Positions 8,544-18,464 of a stretch of DNA of 64,000 nt are shown here, one piece after another. Made by a program: the position numbers and the translations under genes. Under the pieces are notes generated by a model. It made no database searches and was not told the origin of the DNA. It was given only the letters and a program-made list of their open reading frames with translations. Numbering within the stretch: the first letter of the stretch is position 1; the number at the start of each line of letters is the position of its first letter. Source of the DNA: Sphingomonas_R arantia (GTDB lineage: Bacteria > Pseudomonadota > Alphaproteobacteria > Sphingomonadales > Sphingomonadaceae); contig NZ_JBHUGS010000004.1 in the NCBI RefSeq assembly GCF_042682045.1, positions 186,001 through 250,000 of the forward strand, in the 5' to 3' direction.

Positions 8544-8666
8544 TGTTCCCCGGCGGAGGCCGGGGCCTGGGTGGGTCCGCTTTGCTGGGTTTGAGCGGGC
8601 TTGGTGCGATTGCGTTGCAAGATCGTGGAGTTGGGTCACCTAGGCCCCGGCCTGCGACGGGGAACT
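8544..8666. repeat. family B paired palindrome, wide spacing
   Basis: One unit (gttgttCCCCGGCGGAGGCC) lies at about 8544-8568 and its inverted partner (ctaGGCCCCGGCCTGCGACG) at about 8640-8666. About 70 bases separate them, unlike the tight pairs elsewhere. It lies between the divergent permease and threonine synthase genes. Confidence 0.7.
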
Positions 8667-8747
8667 GATTTTGCGGTGTTGGTTGCGACGCTGCTTCTGG
8701 CCTAGGGTCATGGTCTTACGCCCGAACGACGCAACGAGGAGTCCACC

Positions 8748-9989
<1,242 letters not shown>

Positions 9990-10010
9990 GGCCTCGGGTC
10001 GCGGGGCGCT

Positions 10011-10044
10011 GTTTCACCTAGGCCCCGGCCTGTGCCGGGGAACT
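10011..10044. repeat. family B half unit
   Basis: A single unit (tttcacctaGGCCCCGGCCT then gtgccggggaac) lies 15 bases upstream of the GTG start of the next gene, so it sits in that gene's 5' leader. Confidence 0.75.
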
Positions 10045-10058
10045 TTGGGGGTGTGCGG

Positions 10059-10601
10059 GTGGCAAAGCTGAAGGTGTATCGCACCGCGATCGGGTTTCAC
10101 GACGCCTATGTCGCGGCGCCGAGCAAGAAGGCGGCGCTGCAGGCGTGGGGGAGTAAGGCCGACCTGTTCGCGCGCGGGATGGCGGCGTTGGTCGAAGATC
10201 CTGCCTTGTCCGTGGCGCCGCTGGCTGCGCCGGGGGAGGTGGTGCGGTTGTCGCGGGGGACGCGGGACGAGCAGATCGCGGCGTTGCCGAAGGCTGCCAC
10301 GAAGCGGGCTCGGGTGGTTGAGGAAGACGACGAGGCTGCGCCGCGGGCGGCGAAGCGGGTGGTGCGGAAGGTCGTGCCGAAGCCGGATCGGGGGGCCTTG
10401 GACAAGGCGGAGGCTGCGCTGGAGGCGGCGGAGGTGGCGCACACTGCGGAGGCGGAGGCGTTGCAGGCGCGGATCCGGAAGCTGGAGACCGAGTATCGCG
10501 CGCTGCGGAAGGTGCAGGCGGCGCGGGTGGCCGAGCTGGAGGCGGCGCGGCGGGTGGCGGATGCGGCATATCGGGAGGTTGTGGCGGCGGCTTCCGAGTG
10601 A
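10059..10601 (+). CDS. TolA-like coiled-coil protein of unknown function
   Basis: The predicted product has 180 residues and starts at GTG 10059 with VAKLKVYRTAIGFHDAYVAA. The first 50 residues (HDAYVAAPSKKAALQAWGS) look like a compact conserved domain. The middle is basic with RRAVVRK-like patches, and residues from about 115 on form a long Ala/Glu/Arg-rich coiled coil. I recognise the opening as one seen in sphingomonad proteins often labelled TolA-like or cell-envelope proteins, but no signal peptide or membrane helix is present. A role at the envelope is therefore not supported. Starts at 10053 (GTG) or 10032 (ATG) are possible, but 10032 falls inside the repeat. Confidence 0.65.
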   Translation: MAKLKVYRTAIGFHDAYVAAPSKKAALQAWGSKADLFARGMAALVEDPALSVAPLAAPGEVVRLSRGTRDEQIAALPKAATKRARVVEEDDEAAPRAAKRVVRKVVPKPDRGALDKAEAALEAAEVAHTAEAEALQARIRKLETEYRALRKVQAARVAELEAARRVADAAYREVVAAASE

Positions 10602-10641
10602 GGGTTGGGGCGTGGTTCGAGAGGTGTGCGCTCCACTCGGG

Positions 10642-10731
10642 CGTCATCCCGGCGGAGGCCGGGATCTCCCTTGGGCTGGGGGTGCGCGCTTCACCGAAGG
10701 GAGATCCCGGCTTTCGCCGGGATGACGGTTT
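10642..10731. repeat. family A paired element
   Basis: An inverted unit (cgtcatcccggcggaggccg, then ggatctccctt) faces a direct unit (tcaccgaagggagatcccgg, then ctttcgccggg). The 20-odd bases between them (gggctgggggtgcgcgc) resemble those of the copies at 54631-54719 and 58361-58445, so the pair behaves as one composite element. Confidence 0.85.
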
Positions 10732-10789
10732 GGCGTGGGGGCTGGGTGGCGAGGGAGCGTTCCGGCTTGCTGGTTCGGCTGCGACCCAA

Positions 10790-10853
10790 CCCGTTTGGTT
10801 CGAGCCTGTCGAGAACGTTACGCCGAGTTCTCGACAGGCTCGAACCGAACGGG
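10790..10853. repeat. family C long inverted repeat
   Basis: Arms of about 27 bases (CCCGTTTGGTTCGAGCCTGT with ACAGGCTCGAACCGAACGGG) pair with one mismatch around the loop ttacgccg. It matches the element at 693-758. Confidence 0.85.
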
Positions 10854-10896
10854 GGTTGGGGTTGGGAAGGGCGAGAGTAGGCCCGTGCGCTTCCCC

Positions 10897-11133
10897 TTAC
10901 GACGACCGGGCGCTGTCGATCATGCGTTGGGCGATCTGGCGGACGGCGGCGTCGTCCTTCGTGTCGTCGTGGGCGTTGTCGCCGAGGTGGTCCAGGCTCG
11001 CTTCGATGCTGTCCAATAGGCCGGGGTGGGCGGATTCGACGTGTTGGAGTAGTTTGAAGACGACATGTTCGGTCGCGATTTCGCGGCGGCGGGCGGTGAC
11101 GATGGGGTCGGTGGGCTGGGTCTTGTCGGTCAT
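10897..11133 (-). CDS. 78-residue protein of unknown function
   Basis: The small acidic protein starts MTDKTQPTDPIVTARRREIA and is predicted mostly helical, with HVVFKLLQHVESAHPGLLDS and AVRQIAQRMIDS as amphipathic stretches. It has no signal peptide or cysteine. An AAGGA box precedes the start. Its ATG overlaps the stop of the upstream 109-residue gene by one base (TGATG), which points to translational coupling and a joint role. The family is not recognised. Confidence 0.65.
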   Translation of the reverse strand: MTDKTQPTDPIVTARRREIATEHVVFKLLQHVESAHPGLLDSIEASLDHLGDNAHDDTKDDAAVRQIAQRMIDSARSS

Positions 11134-11462
11134 CAGAGATCCTTTTGCGTGGGTTCGGCGGGCATCGTTGGGGCCGTGTCATCGTCGTCGTCGGTGTGGA
11201 CCCAGGCGGCGGGGTCGTCGAGCGGGCGGCCGGTGGGGGGCGGGACGTCGCCTTCCTCGTCCGCGCCGAACCAGGCGTTGGCGCCGTGGTTCGCATCCTG
11301 GACGGGGACCGCGCTGTCATGCGCGAGGGCGGTCGGTCGGATGGCGGCGATGTCCGCCTCCGTTCGGCCGAGGCGGCGGGCGATCTGTTCGGGCGTGGCG
11401 CCGCCTTCGAGCATGCTGTGGACCAGATCGAGGTCCATCTGCGTCCATTCGGGTTCGGTCAT
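11133..11462 (-). CDS. 109-residue protein with helix-turn-helix-like start
   Basis: The N-terminal half (MDLDLVHSMLEGGATPEQIA then RRLGRTEADI) reads like a short helix-turn-helix of the kind found in small DNA-binding proteins. The C-terminal half is acidic and Pro-rich, with a DDDDD run, and is probably disordered. A GGAG box lies before the ATG at 11462; the longer frame starting at 11708 overlaps the neighbouring oxidoreductase and lacks support. The gene is coupled to the 78-residue gene by a TGATG overlap and lies 37 bases after the Gfo/Idh/MocA gene, so all three may form one operon. Function is unknown. Confidence 0.65.
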   Translation of the reverse strand: MTEPEWTQMDLDLVHSMLEGGATPEQIARRLGRTEADIAAIRPTALAHDSAVPVQDANHGANAWFGADEEGDVPPPTGRPLDDPAAWVHTDDDDDTAPTMPAEPTQKDL

Positions 11463-11499
11463 CGGGGTCTCCGGGCGGCTGCGTGGGCGGTGGGCAAGG

Positions 11500-12639
11500 T
11501 CAGTCCTTGCCGCGGGCGGGGTTGGAGGCGTGGACGGTTTCGGGCTTCTTGATCGCGGACAGCGTCTGGACCTGCGCGTCGGGATCGATGCGGCGGGCGC
11601 GGGTGAAGGGGGGCAGCTCGACACGCTGGCCGGTCTTGAGTGCCTCGACGATCCCCTCGACCACGCGGAGGTCCGCGATGCCTTCCTCCGCGTCGGGTTC
11701 GGGGTCACGGTTGTTCAGGATGCAGTCGGAGAAGTAGCGCAGTTCGCCGCCGAACTGGTCGGTTGCCTTGAACGTTTCGTGCGACTGGTCCTCGCCGATC
11801 GTGCGGGTCTGTTCGAGGCCCTGGCCGAAGCCGTAGGCGGGGCTCATGTGGATGCTGCCCTTCGTCCCCGCGATGGTGAAGCTGTCAGTGCGGTTGGCGT
11901 AGTAGGAGACGGTGAAGCTGGCGAGCCGGTCGCCGGGCATGCGCAGCACGACCGCGACGGTATCGTCGAGATCGCCCAAGTCGTTGCCCGGCTGGCGCGT
12001 GCCGATGGCCGATTCGACCGCAACGGGCTCCTCGTCGAACAAGTAGCGGATCGCGTTGATCGGGTAGGGGCCCATGTCGAACAGCGGGCCGGCGAGCAGG
12101 CCGTTCTGCGCGCGGTGGTTGGCCGGATCGACCATCTGCGCGAAGCAGGAGGTGAAGGTGGTGAGGTCGCCCAGCTCACCGGCGCGGATGCGGGTGATGG
12201 CATCGAGCGTGGCGGGCTCGAAATGGAGGCGGTAGGCGACCATGAGTTTCGCGGCCGAGCGGTTCGCGGCGTCCTGGATTTCGCGCGCGCGATCGACCGA
12301 GATTTCGAGCGGCTTCTCGCACAGGACGTGGATGCCGGCGGCGAGCGCGGGGACCGCGAATTCGGCGTGCCGCCAGTTGGGCGTGGCGATGTAGACCGCG
12401 TCGATCTTGCCCGACGCGAGCAGGTCGGCGTAGCCGGCGTAGTTGGTGACCTGGTCGAGGCCGTAGGATTTGGCGAGCGCCTCCGCCTTCACGGGATCGT
12501 CGGTGACGATCGCGGCGAGGACCGAATTGCCGGTGTGGGCGATGCCGGGCATCAGCGACGCCTGGCTTATGTCGCCCGCACCGACGACGGCGTAGCGGAC
12601 CTTGTTGACGGTCAAACCGAGGGCGGATGCGATGCTCAT
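11500..12639 (-). CDS. Gfo/Idh/MocA-family oxidoreductase
   Basis: The 379-residue protein has an N-terminal Rossmann domain with VRYAVVGAGDISQASLMPGI (about 14-33) and the family signature CEKPLEISVDRA, whose Lys takes part in catalysis. The C-terminal alpha/beta domain has DMGPYPINAIRYLF, where the family places active-site residues. It resembles glucose-fructose oxidoreductase and related NADP-dependent sugar dehydrogenases but has no signal peptide, so it should be cytoplasmic. The start at 12639 is preceded by AGGA; the longer frame adds 23 residues without a better site. The specific sugar substrate is unknown. Confidence 0.85.
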   Translation of the reverse strand: MSIASALGLTVNKVRYAVVGAGDISQASLMPGIAHTGNSVLAAIVTDDPVKAEALAKSYGLDQVTNYAGYADLLASGKIDAVYIATPNWRHAEFAVPALAAGIHVLCEKPLEISVDRAREIQDAANRSAAKLMVAYRLHFEPATLDAITRIRAGELGDLTTFTSCFAQMVDPANHRAQNGLLAGPLFDMGPYPINAIRYLFDEEPVAVESAIGTRQPGNDLGDLDDTVAVVLRMPGDRLASFTVSYYANRTDSFTIAGTKGSIHMSPAYGFGQGLEQTRTIGEDQSHETFKATDQFGGELRYFSDCILNNRDPEPDAEEGIADLRVVEGIVEALKTGQRVELPPFTRARRIDPDAQVQTLSAIKKPETVHASNPARGKD

Positions 12640-12720
12640 GGACGGTTCCTGACGGTTCGTTTCCGGGGTGCGTGTGGGTTCAACGCGGCTGGCGCGCGAC
12701 GTCTCCATCGGTGCGGCGCA

Positions 12721-13152
12721 TCAGGTGAACAGGTCGACCACCTCCGCGTCCGGTGCGACCCGGTCGATCAGGATCGAGCGGTGGCAGCCCTTCGGATCGC
12801 GTTCGAAACAGAGGAGCGCGGAACGGTGGAGCGAGGCTTCCTCGAGCATCTGCGCGGACTGGACCATCGCCTCGGGCAGTTCGAGCTGGCCGTCATAGAC
12901 GCGTTCGAGGATGTCGTGGCGGCCCTTGCGGGCGGCCTCGCGCCCCTCCGGCGGGGTGCCGAGCGCCTTGAGCAGCAGGTAGCCGATGCCGGCTTCCTTG
13001 AGCCCGGCGGCGAGCACGTTCTTGGAGAAGCCGGGGCGGCGCGAGAGCGGGACGGCGCGGATGTCGATGAGCGTTTCGATCTTCGCCGCGGACAGCACGG
13101 CGATGACCTCCGCCTGCGTCGCGCCTTCGTAACCGATCGTCCAGATCTTCAT
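12721..13152 (-). CDS. DUF488 family protein
   Basis: The 143-residue protein opens with MKIWTIGYEGATQAEVIAVL, the hallmark of DUF488, followed by LIDIRAVPLSRRPGFSK and, near the end, ALLCFERDPKGCHRSILID. The last segment holds the conserved Cys and His of the family (C-x-E-x(5)-C-H-R). Members are small cytoplasmic proteins without an established function. The gene is divergent from pldA and lies upstream of the Gfo/Idh/MocA gene in the same direction, 81 bases apart. Confidence 0.8.
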   Translation of the reverse strand: MKIWTIGYEGATQAEVIAVLSAAKIETLIDIRAVPLSRRPGFSKNVLAAGLKEAGIGYLLLKALGTPPEGREAARKGRHDILERVYDGQLELPEAMVQSAQMLEEASLHRSALLCFERDPKGCHRSILIDRVAPDAEVVDLFT

Positions 13153-13271
13153 CGCGTGTTCCCATACGGCATTGAAGGATGGAGCGGTTCGCGAGGGGGT
13201 CGGGTTCCGGACGGGGCGACATTGATCTGGAGGGCTGTTCGTTCGGACGTGCTTCCCGCATACGGCGACTC

Positions 13272-14465
13272 ATGAGCACCCGATCGATCCGCCTGCTGTC
13301 CCTCCTGCTGACGAGCGCGGTGCCGGCCGCGGCGTGGGCGCAACCCGCGCCGATCATCGGCGGTGTGACGGCGGGGACGGACCCGACCGCGCGAATGGTG
13401 GAGATCGTCGTGCTGGACGGTGCGGCGCGCCTGCCCGCGCGGATGCCGGCGGAACTGACGCGCGGCGGCGTGCGGCGGCCCGTGACGCTGGTACGCGAGG
13501 CCGATGCGGACGCGGCCGCGGGCGGGACGGAGGGTTATGTGCGCGGGCGATACCGCCTGACCCTGCCGACCGATGCGGCCGGGGCGTCGGTCGCGACGCT
13601 GTCGCTGCAGCCGGGCAGCGTGAGCGGCTATGCGTTCGCGGTGGACGGGACGGCGACGTTGCCGTCGTCGACCGCGCAGGCACTGGTGGCGCCGGCGGCG
13701 GTCGCCGACGTGGTCGATGCGCCGGCGGCGAAGCCCGAGACGGGCAACGCGTTCGTTGGCAACCTGTCGAACTACGGACCGATCTATGCCGCGTACGGGC
13801 CGGGGACGAACACCGATGCTCGGATCGAGATCGGGTTCAAATACCAGCTGTTCGGCGCGGCCGGTGCGGTGGGCGGTGATGCGCCGTGGGAGAACGGGTT
13901 TCACTTCGGCTATACGCAGCGGCTGTTCTGGAACCTGGGGGCGAAATCCTCGCCGTTCCGGAATGTCGAGTATCGGCCGGAGGTGTTCTACCTGATCCCG
14001 GCGAAGGCGGTGACCGACCGGTTCGTGCTGGGCGGTCAGGTGGGCCTGCGGCACGAATCGAACGGGCGCGACGAACTCGATTCGCGGTCGTTGAACACCT
14101 TCTATGTCCAGCCGCAGGCGACGACGCGGATCGGCGATACGGTCATCACGCTGGCGCCGCGGGCGTGGTTCTATGTCGGCAGCCTGGAGGACAACCCGCT
14201 GATCAAGCGGTATCGCGGCAACACCGGGCTGTTCGCGGAGATCGGCCAGACCGACGGCTGGCGGCTGAGCACGATCACCAACGTGGCGCTGAGCACCGGG
14301 CGCGGGTCGGTCGACGCGATGCTGAGCTATCCGTTGCAGCGCGTCGTGCCGGGGGACCTGAACCTGTATCTGTTTGGGCAGGCGTTCGCTGGGTACGGTG
14401 AGAATCTGCTGGATTATACCAAGCGGCAGACGCGGGTGCGGATCGGGGTTGGGTTTGTGCGGTGA
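13272..14465 (+). CDS. pldA: outer-membrane phospholipase A
   Basis: The 397-residue protein has a signal peptide (MSTRSIRLLSLLLTSAVPAA, cleavage near AWA, about residue 23). An unusually long N-terminal region of about 130 residues comes before the phospholipase A1 barrel, which starts near NLSNYGPIYAAYGPG. The catalytic motif HESNG puts His261 and Ser263 in the spacing of E. coli OMPLA, and Asn275 lies 14 residues after the His, exactly as His142/Ser144/Asn156 do. FGYTQRLFWNL is another family signature. The protein should hydrolyse phospholipids misplaced in the outer leaflet. The start at 13272 is chosen because the longer frame adds 31 residues ahead of the signal peptide. Confidence 0.9.
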   Translation: MSTRSIRLLSLLLTSAVPAAAWAQPAPIIGGVTAGTDPTARMVEIVVLDGAARLPARMPAELTRGGVRRPVTLVREADADAAAGGTEGYVRGRYRLTLPTDAAGASVATLSLQPGSVSGYAFAVDGTATLPSSTAQALVAPAAVADVVDAPAAKPETGNAFVGNLSNYGPIYAAYGPGTNTDARIEIGFKYQLFGAAGAVGGDAPWENGFHFGYTQRLFWNLGAKSSPFRNVEYRPEVFYLIPAKAVTDRFVLGGQVGLRHESNGRDELDSRSLNTFYVQPQATTRIGDTVITLAPRAWFYVGSLEDNPLIKRYRGNTGLFAEIGQTDGWRLSTITNVALSTGRGSVDAMLSYPLQRVVPGDLNLYLFGQAFAGYGENLLDYTKRQTRVRIGVGFVR

Positions 14466-14511
14466 GGGTTGGGTTGGGGTTGCAGAGTTGTCCGGCTTCG
14501 CGCCGCTGATG

Positions 14512-14580
14512 CGTTCCCCGGCGTAGGCCGGGGCCTAGGCGCAGCGGTTTCACCTAGGCCCCGGCCTGCGCCGGGGAACA
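14512..14580. repeat. family B paired palindrome
   Basis: Two inverted units (cgttCCCCGGCGTAGGCC and ctaGGCCCCGGCCTGCGCC) face each other between the convergent pldA and mntH genes. The spacer is about 20 bases, as in the copies near 3.4-3.7 kb. Confidence 0.85.
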
Positions 14581-14646
14581 CATCGGCCTAGGTTTGCCTG
14601 GCGCGGCGACGCCTGAACCGGGGACCTCACGCGTTCCGCGTCAGCC

Positions 14647-16005
14647 TCACCAGATGCCGGCGACGCTCAGCAGAAGTTTGACGTTCAGGCCGACGATGAT
14701 GGCGGCGATCGTCCAAGCGGCGATTTTCAGCCAGGTCGGGTTCGCGAAGTCGCCCATCTTTTCGCGGTTGCTCGTGAAGCTGACGAGCGGGATGACGGCG
14801 AAGGGCAACTGCATGCTCAGCACGACCTGGCTGAGCACGAGGAGGCGGGCGGTGCCCTGTTCGCCGTAGATCAGCGCGACGGCGACCGCGGGGACGATCG
14901 CGAGCAGGCGGGTGATGAGCCGGCGGACCCAGGGGCGGAGCCGGACGTGGAGGAAGCCCTCCATCACGATCTGGCCGGCGAGCGTGGCGGTGACGGTGCT
15001 GTTCTGCCCCGACGCCAGCAGCGCGACCGCGAACAGCGTGCTGGCGGCGGCCGCGCCGAGCGTGGGGCTGAGCAGCTGGTAGGCGTCCTGGATCTCGGCG
15101 ACCTGCGTCTGGCCGCCGACGTGGAAGGCCGAGGCGGCGAGGATCAGGATCGCGGCGTTGATGAACAAGGCGAGCATCAGCGCGATCGTGCTGTCGATCG
15201 TGGCGAACAGGACCGCCTCGCGCTTGCCGCGCGTGTCCGTGTCGAACGCGCGGGTCTGGACGATCGAGCTGTGGAGGTAGAGATTGTGCGGCATCACGGT
15301 GGCGCCGATGATGCCGATCGCGATGTAGAGCATCGCCGGGTTGGTGAGGATCGCGGTCTGCGGCACGAAACCGGCCATGACGGCGGACAGTTCGGGGCGC
15401 GACAGGAACAGTTCGTAGATGAAGCAGCCCGCGATCACGACGAGCAACGTCACGATGAACGCCTCCAGCAACCGGAATCCGCGTTGCTGGAGCAGCAGGA
15501 TCAGCAGCACGTCGAACGCGGTGAGGCAGATGCCCCAGACGAGCGGGAGCCCGAACAGCAGTTGCAGCGCGATGGCGGTGCCGATGACCTCCGCCAGGTC
15601 GCACGCGACGATCGCCAGTTCGCAGAGCGCCCACAGCATGATGCCGACCGGGCGGCTGTAGCTGTCGCGGCAGGCCTGGGCGAGATCGCGGCCGGTGACG
15701 ATGCCGAGTTTCGCCGCGAGCGATTGCAGCAGGATCGCCATGACGTTCGACAGCAGGATGACGGAGAGCAGGGTGTAGCCGAACTGCGACCCGCCGGCGA
15801 GGTCGGTGGCCCAGTTGCCGGGGTCCATATAGCCGACCGCAACAAGGTAGCCGGGGCCGGAGAAGGCCGCGAGCTTGCGCCAGAATTTCGCGCCGCCGGG
15901 AACGGCGATGCTGCGGAACACCTCCGGCAGGCTGGGGACGAGCGGGCGGGGCGTGGGTGTCGGGCCCGCGGCGACGGGCGGCGTTGGTTGATGATCGTCC
16001 TGCAT
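14647..16005 (-). CDS. mntH: Nramp-type divalent metal (Mn/Fe) transporter
   Basis: The 452-residue protein is a proton-coupled Mn(II) importer of the inner membrane with about 11 helices. Helix 1 carries the metal-binding DPGN motif (about 61-64) in [18 protein letters not shown], and helix 6 carries [10 protein letters not shown] with the conserved Met and His. A cytoplasmic N-terminal tail of about 40 residues is Pro-rich. The gene is divergent from mntR, with a probable MntR operator at 16053-16066 in the shared region. Mn as main substrate is inferred from this pairing. Confidence 0.95.
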   Translation of the reverse strand: MQDDHQPTPPVAAGPTPTPRPLVPSLPEVFRSIAVPGGAKFWRKLAAFSGPGYLVAVGYMDPGNWATDLAGGSQFGYTLLSVILLSNVMAILLQSLAAKLGIVTGRDLAQACRDSYSRPVGIMLWALCELAIVACDLAEVIGTAIALQLLFGLPLVWGICLTAFDVLLILLLQQRGFRLLEAFIVTLLVVIAGCFIYELFLSRPELSAVMAGFVPQTAILTNPAMLYIAIGIIGATVMPHNLYLHSSIVQTRAFDTDTRGKREAVLFATIDSTIALMLALFINAAILILAASAFHVGGQTQVAEIQDAYQLLSPTLGAAAASTLFAVALLASGQNSTVTATLAGQIVMEGFLHVRLRPWVRRLITRLLAIVPAVAVALIYGEQGTARLLVLSQVVLSMQLPFAVIPLVSFTSNREKMGDFANPTWLKIAAWTIAAIIVGLNVKLLLSVAGIW

Positions 16006-16052
16006 CGACGATGTCTCCCCTGTTTCATCGCGATGTAGGCAATCGACAGGAT

Positions 16053-16066
16053 TTAGCCAAGGCTAA
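16053..16066. promoter_or_regulatory. probable MntR operator
   Basis: The perfect palindrome TTAGCC-AA-GGCTAA lies in the 109-base region between mntH and mntR. From memory, the E. coli MntR site has the core ATAGCAAAGGCTAT, which differs at only three of 14 positions. Position overlaps a likely -35 region for mntH (TTGGCT, 17 bases, TACATC on the minus strand), which fits Mn-dependent repression. Confidence 0.75.
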
Positions 16067-16114
16067 CTTTGCTTTGTCACGGCCCTGTGGCAGATAAAGC
16101 GCGGAGGACGAGCG

Positions 16115-16528
16115 ATGGCGTTACCGGACCCCGGCGAACAGGCGCGCCGGTTCATCAAGGTGCGGGAGGCGCACCGCAGCGAGGTGCAGCAGGATTATGT
16201 CGAGCTGATCGCCGACCTGGTCGCCGAGCGGGGCGAGGCGCGCGTGACGGACCTGGCCGAGCGGTTCGGCGTGACGACCGCGACGGTAGCCAACACGCTG
16301 GCCCGGCTGAAACGCGACGGGCTGGTCGAGGATCGTCCGTACCGGTCGCTGAGCCTGACCGCGGCGGGCGTCGCGATGGCCGATGCGTCGCGGCGGCGGC
16401 ATGATATCGTGATCGGGTTCCTGCTGCGGCTCGGCGTGTCGCCTGCGGTGGCGGAACTGGATGCGGAGGGGCTGGAGCATCATCTGAGCGCAGAGACGCT
16501 GCGCGCGATGCAGGCGTTTCGCGGGTAG
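16115..16528 (+). CDS. mntR: manganese-responsive DtxR-family regulator
   Basis: The 137-residue protein resembles MntR: a winged helix-turn-helix at about 25-80 (VTDLAERFGVTTATVANTLA then RLKRDGLVEDRPYRSLSLT) and the short helical dimerisation domain without the SH3-like third domain of DtxR. RRRHDIVIGFLLRLGV and DAEGLEHHLSAETL carry the acidic and His residues expected to hold Mn. The gene is divergent from mntH. It should repress mntH when Mn is plentiful through the palindrome at 16053-16066, and may regulate itself. Confidence 0.9.
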   Translation: MALPDPGEQARRFIKVREAHRSEVQQDYVELIADLVAERGEARVTDLAERFGVTTATVANTLARLKRDGLVEDRPYRSLSLTAAGVAMADASRRRHDIVIGFLLRLGVSPAVAELDAEGLEHHLSAETLRAMQAFRG

Positions 16529-16771
16529 GGGCTGCACGCCGGACTGGGCGGACTGCACGATGTCAGCTGGATCTCGAGCGGGACGCGCGGTTTGGAATGG
16601 CTCCGCTGCAAATGAAGCGGGTTGCCATCCCAAATCGCGGCTCACCCCGAGCGGCACGGCATCTTGCACGAACCGCCCAGGGATGTGCGGACCGGGATCG
16701 CCGAAGCGACATGGACCCGCCGGGAGCAGGACCATGTCGCCGCGCTCGGTCCTCAGACCGATCGAGTGCCG

Positions 16772-18124
16772 TCAGGCCGCGACGGCGCGATCGGCCCGGG
16801 CCGGGACCAGCACCGTCGGCAGTTCGCCCGGCGTGATGGCGATGTGTTGGACGGGACGGGCGAAGCGCAGTTCGGCGGCGCCGTCCGTCCAGCGCCACGT
16901 GGTTGCGCCGTCGCTTTCCACGCCGTGGGTTCCGGCGGCGAAGATCTCGGACGTCAGGTCGACGGGCTCGCCATCGACGGTGAGGTCGAAGATCTGGAAC
17001 CCGAGCCTACGCGTGTCGGTGACTGCCGGATCGCTACCGCCGCGAATGGCCGCCGCGGACCCGATCGTCACGACCGAAGACGGTTCGGCGAGGTGGAAGT
17101 GGAGCCGGCCGTCGATGGTCTGCGCCTGGGCCACCCGACCGTCCGCCGTGAGCGTGATGCGGGGATCGTGGCCGCGGGTCCAGCCCATTGCCGTCGCGAT
17201 CGCCAGAGCCTCGGTCCGGACGCGGCGGAGCATGACGCCGGAACGGTCGGTCGGGGCGAACGCGATTTCGTTCCCGGCGGCGTCGAGTTGCGGGCGGAGC
17301 GGGGTGACCGGACCCTGATCGAACCCGAGCCGGTTGCCGACGTCGAGAAACGTCTCGGCAGGCAGGCCGTTGGCGATCAGCGCATCGTGGCTTTCGACCT
17401 CGACATGATAATAGCCGACCTCGTCGACCGGCTGCTGGGCGATCGTCGCGCCGTTGACGAGATCGATCGCGCAGAACAGGTGACCGTGCAGGTAGAGCCG
17501 GTGGCCGGGCGACACGAACAGGTCGCGGGACGGCAGGTCGGCACCGAGCGCGCCGCGGCCGATGCGGACCGGATCGACGATGTCGCGCTGGCCCCAGGAT
17601 ACCGGGCGGATGACGCGCGAGCCGAGCCAGATGATCGGCCGATGTTGCCCGCCGGCGGTCACGATCAGGTCGCCGACGACCAGATCCTCGACCGCGCGTT
17701 CGCCGTCGGTGGTCAGGATCATCGTGCCCGCCGCGAAACAGGCTGGCGAGGTGTAGGGCGCGACGCTGGAATAGTTGGTATTTGGGGGCGGTGGGGCCTG
17801 AGTGGACGACAAGGCGTAGGCGGGGTTCTGATTGTTCGAACTGGGACCGAAGAAAAGGTAGCGACCGTCCGCGCTGGCACCGTACACCTGATATTGCTGA
17901 TTGTTGATGCTAATCAGACCGTTGGCCTGGTTGGTCGTGATCGCACCGGAGAATTGGGCCGTTGCCGTATAACCGGTCGCGCTGCCGCCATAGGTTGCGG
18001 TGGTCGATCCGTTGATCGTGGTGATCTCGATACTCTGCGCAGAAGATCCCGTGACGGCGTAATAGGAATTCGGTGCGGGCGTGACCCCGTTCAGTGCCGA
18101 GAAGTTGGTGACGATCCTAGTCAT
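16772..18124 (-). CDS. Hint (Hedgehog/intein) domain protein
   Basis: The 450-residue protein has three parts. Residues 1-128 are Ser/Thr/Asn-rich and probably beta-rich, without a classical signal peptide. A Hint_2-type domain begins at Cys129 (CFAAGTMILTTDGERAVEDL) and contains SPGHRLYL with the block-B-like His208 and HDALIANGLPAETFLD at 246-261. About 190 residues follow. Hint domains cut themselves out or cut the chain at their first Cys, so the N-terminal part may be released or transferred to an acceptor. The ATG at 18124 follows an AGGGGG box; a TTG at 18133 is an alternative. The target of the N-terminal part is unknown. Confidence 0.8.
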   Translation of the reverse strand: MTRIVTNFSALNGVTPAPNSYYAVTGSSAQSIEITTINGSTTATYGGSATGYTATAQFSGAITTNQANGLISINNQQYQVYGASADGRYLFFGPSSNNQNPAYALSSTQAPPPPNTNYSSVAPYTSPACFAAGTMILTTDGERAVEDLVVGDLIVTAGGQHRPIIWLGSRVIRPVSWGQRDIVDPVRIGRGALGADLPSRDLFVSPGHRLYLHGHLFCAIDLVNGATIAQQPVDEVGYYHVEVESHDALIANGLPAETFLDVGNRLGFDQGPVTPLRPQLDAAGNEIAFAPTDRSGVMLRRVRTEALAIATAMGWTRGHDPRITLTADGRVAQAQTIDGRLHFHLAEPSSVVTIGSAAAIRGGSDPAVTDTRRLGFQIFDLTVDGEPVDLTSEIFAAGTHGVESDGATTWRWTDGAAELRFARPVQHIAITPGELPTVLVPARADRAVAA

Positions 18125-18464
18125 GTAACGCAAGCCCCCTGAAGACGTCGAATGTTACGTCGGGGTCAGGTTCGCAAGGTTGGATCGGGCCGTCCAGCGG
18201 ACTCGATGCGCTATTCCAGGGTGATTGATCCATTTTGGTACTGGTGGTCACCATAGTGGATACAAGACATATTTGTGACAGGTCCGTCCGAGACATCAAA
18301 AAACTGTCACGAATATTGTGGTCGGCGAAGATGCCGTTCGGATCGTTTTCGTTGTCTACGACAGGTGCCACGTCTGGCGGGCAGGGGCGGACATGCGTGG
18401 AACGATGCAACTTCCGTCTAGCGACCCATCTTGACATTACGATCCGGCATCGTATCTTAAAGGG
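18125..18464. other. divergent promoter region between Hint and TetR genes
   Basis: No gene is supported. The region is less GC-rich than its surroundings. It holds a spaced inverted repeat, GTGACAG (18275-18281) with CTGTCAC (18304-18310), of unknown meaning, and the TetR promoter and operator at 18431-18458. Confidence 0.5.
18431..18458 (+). promoter_or_regulatory. sigma-70-type promoter with embedded TetR operator
   Basis: TTGACA (18431-18436) and TATCTT (18453-18458) are 16 bases apart. Between and partly within them lies the palindrome TACGAT-ccggc-ATCGTA (18438-18454), a typical place for a TetR-family operator. The predicted transcription start falls at about 18465, the A of the tetR ATG, so the message may be leaderless. 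Confidence 0.7.

Noticed and set aside
16529..16771. Possible extra gene or remnant between mntR and the Hint gene
   Set aside because: A minus-strand frame (16121-16735) is mostly antisense to mntR and has no convincing start. The imperfect inverted repeat around 16590-16640 is weak.
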